A stretch of 64,000 bases of DNA from Arthrobotrys musiformis (Eukaryota > Ascomycota > Orbiliomycetes > Orbiliales > Orbiliaceae): contig JAVHJL010000006.1 of assembly GCA_036971715.1 (NCBI GenBank), positions 930,001-994,000 on the forward strand. The letters run 5' to 3'. The translations under genes were made by a program, and so were the position numbers. Of this stretch, positions 57,124 through 64,000 are shown piece after piece; position 1 is the stretch's first letter, and each line of letters starts with the position of its first letter. The notes beneath the pieces are model-generated. The model saw nothing but the letters and a program-made list of their open reading frames with translations, ran no database searches and was not told where the DNA came from.

Positions 57124-59082
57124 CTAAGTACCCCGCAGGTCACCCCCAATTCTCCCAAACCTTTCCCCCAACAATACCCTCCATTCACTCCTCACGTCCT
57201 CTAACCCAAATGTGTCCCCGTTCAAAATCCTACCAGCAAACTTTTCACGCATCTCATCCCGCTGCCTATCAATTTCATCCTCTATCCTCTCCTCGCAAAG
57301 CCGCAGAACACTCTGCACCTCCCTCTTCCTCGTAAGCCACTCCCCCACATTCGGCCCCTGAAGGGTTTCCATACAATCTTCAATAAAAGCCTTCTGTTTT
57401 CCTGCAGGAGGTGTAAGCCCGTATTTGTATACATACAGGTCCAACACCATCTCAATAGCGTCAACCAATGCCAGTCTTAGTCTGTATTCCGGCAAGCCAT
57501 CCGGCCTGGTTGATATCTGACTTGTCTCGATCCCAGAAAAGTCCCGCCACTGAGCACAACAAGATTGTAAGTATTCCCTCGACAAGCCGGCATGGTGGTC
57601 TGTAAGGAATAACTCCAAAAAGTCCTGATCGATATCCGTCGCAACAGAAATACCTCGCGGGCCATCGGCCCTAAGAAATCTTTCGGGCACAAGATAGCGT
57701 AATGTCGCCGCCGACTGTCGAGATATTAATCTCAGCCACGGTTCGCTGGTAGCTAGAAGATTATTTGCCGCCTTTAACGCTATCTCTCTTGATGAAGGTT
57801 TACCGATGCCCGGGTTCCGGTTTAAAATACAGGATCCGATGTCAACCGGTATCCGGTTACTCGTATGGCCTGAGTGCGGGACCACATTGTCCTCCTCTTC
57901 TATCAGAAGCTTCGTTAACCCCCGACAAGCCACGTCCCCGAGGACTATAGGCTTCTGCAAGTTCCGGCCTTCGTCGCCATTCTGTTCGTCTTGTTGGCTT
58001 TTCGCCAACGTCAACTCTTCCACGCCTTCAAGCGGGCACTTCGCGAATTTCATCCACCATTCTGCCGACATTATCCCTCCTATCAATAACTTCTTCACCG
58101 TCTCCGGAGGAACCAGAAAAAATGAGGAATGAAAAACCGGGCCGTAGATATTCAACTCTCGTAATTGTTTAAGCTCCATAAATACCCCCTGTAAACCCTC
58201 CAACTCCTGTAAACTCTCATACTGCGGCTCCTTGGGAATATTACAGCTCACCATCTTCCATACGAACCGCCGAATATTCACCATCCCCCGGATTAAACCC
58301 GTAAACTCCACGATATTCTTGGTCAGTGGGCCGTAACGGTCTGTAAAGGTACAACTATAGCGATCCCACTTATACGCTTCTTGGAAGCTCACGCATAACT
58401 GGAAATGGGTGATCAACTCCGGTTTGAAGTAGGTCGAGAAGGTGCGGATAGTCGTCGCATCGACAATTAGAGAAAAATCACGGATGGTTTTCGATTCGGT
58501 GAACTTTCTGAGAGAAGGGAGGGGCATGAGGCAGTCCCTATCTCGAGAATTGATTGGTTTCTCAGTCGCGCTTAGGGCTTCACAATGCTGTCAGCCCACC
58601 CTCATATCTCACACCAAAACCAGATCACGAAATACTCAAAGAAACTTACCTTCATGACAATAATGAACACCAACCTCCCTCAAACCCACCTCCCCTTGAT
58701 CCAGCAAATCCGCCAAGTGTCGCCGAAAATCCCACGAAACGGACCTCAGCCCGCCATATCTATCAAACATCGACCGCCCTAGCCATAACACTCGGGTTAT
58801 ATCCAGCCCGAACGGCGCCCCCGCGCGAATAAGCCCCAACAGGCCCTTGAAAGTGATGTGATCGGATCTAATGCGGTTATTGGGGAGATATAGGTCTGCC
58901 CCAAAGCAGGGATCTTCGGACCACGACTTGTGATCTGTGAAAATGAGGGTGGTCCAGAGATAGTGGTAACAGGTTGGGTAGAGGGATTTACTGGTCCTGA
59001 GGAGAGAGAGGATGTCCTTTCTTCGAAGGTCTTTGAGAATTTCGTGGAGGACTTCAGGAGGGGTGGTTGCTAGTGATGCCAT
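57124..59082 (-). CDS. F-box protein
   Basis: Two exons: 59082-58650 and 58541-57124, joined in phase 1 across a 108-nt intron (donor GTAAGT, acceptor CTCGAG); 616 aa. The N-terminus carries an F-box (about 5-45: TTPPEVLHEILKDLRRKDILSLLRTSKSLYPTCYHYLWTTL split here only for the motif LPxEVLxxIxxxL). The remaining 570 residues have short Leu-rich patches (LKQLRELNIYGP, CRGLTKLLIEE) of the kind seen in fungal F-box proteins with degenerate leucine-rich repeats. F-box proteins recruit substrates to SCF ubiquitin ligases through Skp1. The target is unknown. The frame after the intron has ATG-led alternatives, but the joined model restores a continuous protein. Confidence 0.8.
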
Positions 59083-59444
59083 CTTTTCTCGTCTTTTGTT
59101 GATCTCTCAAATAATATATCCTGGGGGTCTAATTTGGCATTCAACTACATCAAGGGCGCGATTACCTCGCTATTAAGGCGGTGGTGAGTCGATCCACCAG
59201 CTGCAGAACGCCATAACCGCAGAAATCGCCCATTAATATCCCAAAATGCAACCTGAAAACCGCGTTGTTCCCAACAGCCCTTGTCACAGTGTCTGACTTG
59301 AGCTTAACGTGGCCGTGTTACACGTAGCCGGTGCATCCAACTACCAAGACCTGTCCCAATTCGAATTCTGGCTCGGGATTTTTATAATAAATCGAATACG
59401 GGATACGAGGCGAAATCTAACCATACACGGCCCCCGCCGCACAA
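59083..59444. other. short divergent spacer
   Basis: 362 nt between divergent genes. AATAATATATCCTGG near 59110 could serve as a TATA region of the F-box gene. Nothing else seen. Confidence 0.45.
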
Positions 59445-59885
59445 ATGCATATTTCTTTTCTCCTCCACTCCCTCCTCGAACTACCACCTTCCCTGCTCCT
59501 CCTCTTCTCCCCGGTCTCATTCATCCCGCCAACCCCACATGCAGCCCGAAATGTGAATACGGATGTAAACATCTCCCCAATTCTGAGACAATACGGCGCC
59601 ATACTCCTCTCTTCATCTATACTCTCGTTTCTATTCTCCATTACCCCCGATGACATACCAATCACATCTGTTGGGGGTGTGTGGACGTTACACAAAGCTT
59701 CTGCAATAGCATTCACATTCTACCATTTGTTCCCGGTGTATAGAGCTTTCAAACGGATACAATCCGGCGAGAAGGCGTTCATAATACCCGGTGTGGAGGG
59801 AGGGAAGGGTATGGGTGGCCCTGGTGTGCATTTGGTGGCCCATGCTGTTGTGGGAGGACTGCTTGGATTATTTGTATTTTCATGA
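59445..59885 (+). CDS. small multi-pass membrane protein (146 aa)
   Basis: An intronless frame with about four hydrophobic segments: near 1-28 (LLHSLLELPPSLLLLFSPVSFI), 48-68 (YGAILLSSSILSFLFSI), 80-98 (LHKASAIAFTFYHLFPVY) and 125-146 (HLVAHAVVGGLLGLFVFS). Loops between them hold few charges, and a Gly-rich stretch (GVEGGKGMGGPG) precedes the last helix. The spacing of helices resembles small fungal integral membrane proteins of unknown function; no known family is recognised. Convergent with the RNase T2 gene (84 nt apart). Confidence 0.6.
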   Translation: MHISFLLHSLLELPPSLLLLFSPVSFIPPTPHAARNVNTDVNISPILRQYGAILLSSSILSFLFSITPDDIPITSVGGVWTLHKASAIAFTFYHLFPVYRAFKRIQSGEKAFIIPGVEGGKGMGGPGVHLVAHAVVGGLLGLFVFS

Positions 59886-59969
59886 TACTCGTTTATTTTG
59901 ATTTGGGGTATATATGTACATATTTAAAGGCAATAGGTATGATACAATCTCGGAATCTAGGATGTGGAC

Positions 59970-60903
59970 TTAAGCCTCCTCTGACTTCTCCTTTGGTGGG
60001 TACTTGATCCCCGTCTCCGGGCAGAACGACTTTCCTCCATCTACAGAAAAATCACATTAGCTACAATCCCTCAGAAAAGATCAAAAGAGGACTTACCGAT
60101 ATGCAAATACTCCCCGTTATAAACATTACCCCCCTTAACATGGAAATGATACCAAACCTCCGCAATCTCCGCAGTATCCTTCGTACATCCAACGGTAGCC
60201 GTAACCCCAAAAGCCTTCTTAATCGCCGCCTGGATCTCCTCGAGCGTATAAGTCTTCGTCTTACTCGGCACGATCCCGCCAGCCTTGAGAACCTTAAAAG
60301 TATCAAGTCCCTTAAACAACTCCACGGTTCTGTAGAAGTAATCGAATACATCCTTCTGCGCGTGTGCGGGGGCGTAACATTGGGGGCGGCCGGAGGAGAA
60401 ACAGGTGGCGTGTTTGTTATACTCGTGCGACCAGAGGTTTCCGTCCACGCTAGCGTTGTCTTTCCAGTATCGACGCATGTAGCGGAGGAGGTTGTGGCCG
60501 CCGTTTTCTTGGATTATTTGTGTGATTTGGTCGCCGGTGACTTCACGGCTGGGGTCGCAGTATCCCTCATACGTTCCTGTTTCCCGTTAATACCCTTCTT
60601 CTTTCATGATGGGAAGGGAGAAGGCGTACCATCACATCTATCCGGCCACAATCCGTGAATAGTCCACGAAGCAGAAGGTCCCTTCGCCGGATTCCAGTCC
60701 CAAAACTGCGTCAACAGCAATTGTCCCCCACGGGTCTCAATACAACAATCATCCTCAATCGCAGTGGTGTTCCGACAACTAGTCTGCGCTAGGTCCGATG
60801 CAGAACAGGTATTGAACGGACCGACGGTATACCCCGATCTCACAGAGAGAGGAGTCGCAGCCGCGAGGGCGGCGAAAGTGAGGACTAGAGTTTTGGAATA
60901 CAT
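59970..60903 (-). CDS. secreted ribonuclease T2
   Basis: Three exons: 60903-60630, 60576-60097 and 60040-59970 (introns of 53 and 56 nt, both phase 1, branch sites TATTAAC and GCTAAT); 274 aa. A signal peptide covers about residues 1-17. The two catalytic segments of RNase T2 are intact: CAS I WTIHGLWPD (His83) and CAS II WSHEYNKHATC (His142, Glu143, His147). Cysteines are numerous, as in secreted family members. The enzyme cuts single-stranded RNA through a 2',3'-cyclic phosphate, usually outside the cell or in the vacuole, for phosphate scavenging or RNA turnover. Length is normal, with no C-terminal extension domain. Confidence 0.95.
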
Positions 60904-60976
60904 TTTCTATATCTGCGGATGGGCGGTGAGGATGATCCGTGGATAGGGAAGATGGATATCTGGGGGACTGGGGGGG

Positions 60977-60984
60977 TTTATATA
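60977..60984 (-). promoter_or_regulatory. TATA box of the RNase T2 gene
   Basis: TATATAAA on the minus strand about 75 nt before the RNase T2 ATG, flanked by a G-rich plus-strand run. Position fits a core promoter. Confidence 0.55.
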
Positions 60985-63900
60985 CCCATTCCTGTGCGGT
61001 GGTAGGTTACCTAGGTACACTATCTCCTACGTACCTACCAATTCCAGAAGCTTGCAAGGTAGTATTCTGGGTTTCCATTATCTACAACTATCAAGTATCT
61101 GACTATGGGGTTAAAGAAACGTGCGGGATTCGTGCCTGCCGAATCGACCCATTGAGCCGGATCATCGTTATCGTGCGACAATCTACACTTTTGATTCGCT
61201 CTTTTTAGAATGATAATAGTAATGATTTTAGGTTTATCGCCGGGTAGGATGTGGACTTATGACGATATGATGTGTGGTGGTGGGTGGTGTGGGTTCTAAC
61301 CCGGGATTTGGTGTAAGAATCGGGAAGGCGGCGACATTGCATGGTGAGACATTCTGCCAGGGGCATTTTGGACTGGCAGAAACTTGGCTTTTTGGCTTTT
61401 TCTCGTCGTCTGGACCGGGTTTGGGAATACCCGCTGCACTGGCTTGGGTGGCAGGGTTGTATTGTGGACTCCGGAATTGTTACTATATCGCTGGAATACG
61501 GTCGTTCAAAACCCATCCTTCCTTTGAACCATTCAATCCGTAGTGAATGAATTTGAACATTCAAAAGCTCCTGAACGGCACTGTACTCTAGGATTGGTAT
61601 GATTTATGGGTGCAGCTCGACAAGTAGCACAAAATGCCAGATTTTTTTACTGTTTTTTAGAAAACTTTCGATATACATATATAACAGCATCGTGGAAGCT
61701 CCCCAGCAATATAATAACAGGTAATACACAATGTTCTGCGTATTCGCTATCATATCGATACCATGATATCGCTCCACATCCGGACCTCGCCTGTCAACGA
61801 TACAACACGACGTCAACGCAATGCAGTCAAATCCCCACCACTTATCTTCAAATCACAACCCCAAACATTCCCACGTTCCTATTCCGTAATCCCCATAAAA
61901 TATCCCCCCAAAAGTGTATATAACACCTGCAGTTAACCTTTTCGTCGACAAATCGTTGGTGGAAAGTGCTGCCTACCCGTTCAGGCAGCTGTCGGTCCGA
62001 CCCATGTGCACCCAACAATTGGCAGATAACCATTGTGAGTTGACAGGGGACATGGGGATTGAAGTTTATTCGGTTTATGGCAGCATGGGATGAATATTTG
62101 CGACCGCATGGACCGAGGTTTGGTAGATTGATATTAGGTGCGGTATGATACTGTTTTCTGGGTATTTTATTTCTATTTCTTTGGGAGCGTTACCTTAGAA
62201 GCTTATATCGAGCTTTTCGCGAATATTCTAGCTCAAGCTTCGTGGCAGCACAAGTTCTGCAGCCAGCCGAGCCTGGGTGGCGCGCAATCACCACCTCACT
62301 CGGGCTTCTTTTTTTCAAAACAAGAGTGTAGTTTGTCGCGTCCCTCAGGCTGATACTTTAAAAGATTCCCAAGATTCAGATATTTATGCAATATCAGGCA
62401 TCCAGAATCAATATTTTCAGCTAAAATATGATTAGAGAGAAAAGAACTTATCTCAAGCTTCTAGAACAAGTAGTGTGGTGTTGAAACTCGACAAAAAACC
62501 ACAATCGAAAGCTAACTTAACTACCTGTCCAGGCCTGTTAGCCATTGCATTGGTCGTGGCGACTACCTCTCCTCTTAAGCTTAGCCTAAAGCTAGGCTAA
62601 GAGTAAGTCGATTTTTGCTCACAATTAATTTTGTTGATATTTCCTTTGCCCGTAAATTTAAAATACAGAGTAGCTAGTAGGACAGGTTATGATGCTTTTA
62701 GTACACATGCATGTTCCATCGATTATGGGTTTAGAGTGACGGCTAATAATATATAATATATTAATCAGATCAGAAAAACAGCGAATGAAGTCAACGCAGA
62801 GTCGCGCATATCGATTGGGTAGTTGTGTTTCAACATCCATCTTTCCCCCTGCGGAAAATTCGTGGCTTCTCGCCAACTATAGTCATTACGCATCAGAAGG
62901 CTAGCACGAGGGAGGATATTGTGAGAGTTCTGCAACTGCCAGTGGCTGGCCATCCGAGCTGCCGAGTCTGTCAACGATCAAGCCGCGATGACACCAGAGA
63001 GGAGAGGTCACAGCCTCCTATGTAAATCCCAGCTTCGCGAGCTCTTAGTTCGATTGGTCAGAAGCGCTGGCAAACAGTGCATATGCATATATATGTGCGT
63101 GGGGACCTCAAGGACTACAATCACTACGATCCGTCAGCGGGTCCAGAAGCTTAAGTTTGACTGCACCGCAACAGGTACTAGCAAATTGAGATAACACGGT
63201 CGATAACCAGAGTGCAGCTGGCTATTAATATATTTCTTTTCAATCAGAACCCATCGTATACACGTATACACTGATATTGCAACATTTTTTTTTCGCGTTT
63301 TCTAGTCTAGGGCGCGGTCTATCGAGGTCAGCGTAGTTGACATACGCAGACTTGATGGTATAGGCTTACATTAAGGGTACGCGTACGTGTATAACTAAAG
63401 CATCTCGGCCTATAGAGCGTCCTAAAAATCTCTTAATCGGTGCTGCACTTAGCAGGCCACATTTAGCTATAGCGCTACTGAAGGGTACCAATTCCGAATA
63501 CTTGGGAAGAAACGCACGCGGGTCGATATCAACTGCGGTACTGCTAGTTCGCAGTCTTATCAAACTCAAGCTCCCTTCTCGCCTGAGCTTGGCTAAAGCT
63601 GTCAGTCCTGCAACTGAAGTGTGCGGGGCCATGCGGGAAGGCTGAAGACGCCTCACTGATATCCTATTGGCCGACAACAATTGTCGTTACCTCTTGCATG
63701 ATGCGAGTACATCTAGGCCCCTGTAAACGCTGCAGATTTCCATAGCTTGTGTCCTTCTGCGTCGTACCGCTGTGAGACATACAGGATCTGATTTTGCCAA
63801 GTTGATACAGCCAATGGCATAACTCGGTCTCCCGCTAAATTTTCAGAAATGCCTGCAGCTGGATACTTTGACAGAAGAATATACAGGCTCAGAAGGTTGA

Positions 63901-64000
63901 TGATATGCGCTCTTCTACAATAGCACAGATATAGTTTCTATCGTGACCCTTGAGCGCCTTGTTCCCCGAACGTTCTATATAAAGGGCCAGGCTTCCCACC
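60985..64000. other. gene-free terminal spacer
   Basis: 3 kb with no supported gene. A frame at 61274-61543 (plus) is Gly/Phe-rich and one at 63366-63680 (minus, 104 codons) is basic, but neither has a domain or splice structure. It holds a perfect 8-bp hairpin CTTAGCCT-AAAGCT-AGGCTAAG at 62580-62601 and the palindrome GTATACACGTATAC near 63256. An old, degraded repeat cannot be excluded. Confidence 0.4.

Noticed and set aside
63366..63680. 104-codon minus-strand frame
   Set aside because: Basic composition only; no transposase, reverse transcriptase or other motif.
1..64000. CRISPR array, rRNA, prophage or bacterial operon
   Set aside because: Not expected in a fungal nuclear genome, and no regularly spaced identical repeats or rRNA sequence was seen.

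Overview
The window is nuclear DNA from a filamentous ascomycete (Pezizomycotina). Most genes carry short introns of 52-108 nt with GTRNGT donors, CTAAC/CTAAT-like branch sites and YAG acceptors. Genes sit alone on both strands, separated by AT-rich spacers. The families are typical of moulds: Zn(II)2Cys6/C2H2 regulator, type III polyketide synthase, vanillyl-alcohol-oxidase-type flavoenzyme, HNH_2 nuclease, F-box, BTB, fungal SDRs and KEX2-processed secreted proteins. I cannot name the species. The exon models below were built by hand from splice signals and reading-frame phase.

Left part (1-17 kb): a small secreted cysteine-rich protein, an unknown 258-aa protein, a mitochondrial carrier, a HAD phosphatase, a tiny four-exon gene of 64 aa with a possible 3-nt exon, a hormone-sensitive-lipase-like hydrolase, an HNH nuclease-domain protein and a BTB protein. 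Middle (18-35 kb): a GH16 glucanase, a single-pass membrane protein, a 1476-aa repeat-rich disordered protein with a long pyrimidine-rich leader, an SDR followed by a decayed 36-bp repeat, a Thr-rich protein with a KEX2-like site, and a Gre2-like reductase. Next comes a response-regulator protein with no kinase domain (37.5-38.9 kb).

The most interesting block is 39.5-53.3 kb: an MFS exporter, a vanillyl-alcohol-oxidase homologue, a salicylate-hydroxylase-like flavin monooxygenase, a regulator that combines two C2H2 fingers with a Zn2Cys6 cluster, and a complete type III polyketide synthase. Together they look like a small phenolic biosynthetic or tailoring cluster. A 9-mer (CCGGTCTCG) recurs in the spacers upstream of the two flavoenzymes. 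Grouping these genes is inference from gene content and adjacency.

Right part (54-64 kb): a short membrane-anchored coiled-coil-like gene of uncertain end, two unknown proteins, an F-box protein and a secreted RNase T2. The last 3 kb has no supported gene. Non-coding structures of note are a 188-bp element with 13-bp terminal inverted repeats (22.44-22.63 kb), two perfect AAACAGCGCCTGTTT-core palindromes (16.1-16.2 kb) and a pseudoknot-like nested repeat (11.3 kb). I saw no convincing tRNA, rRNA, CRISPR array or intact transposon.
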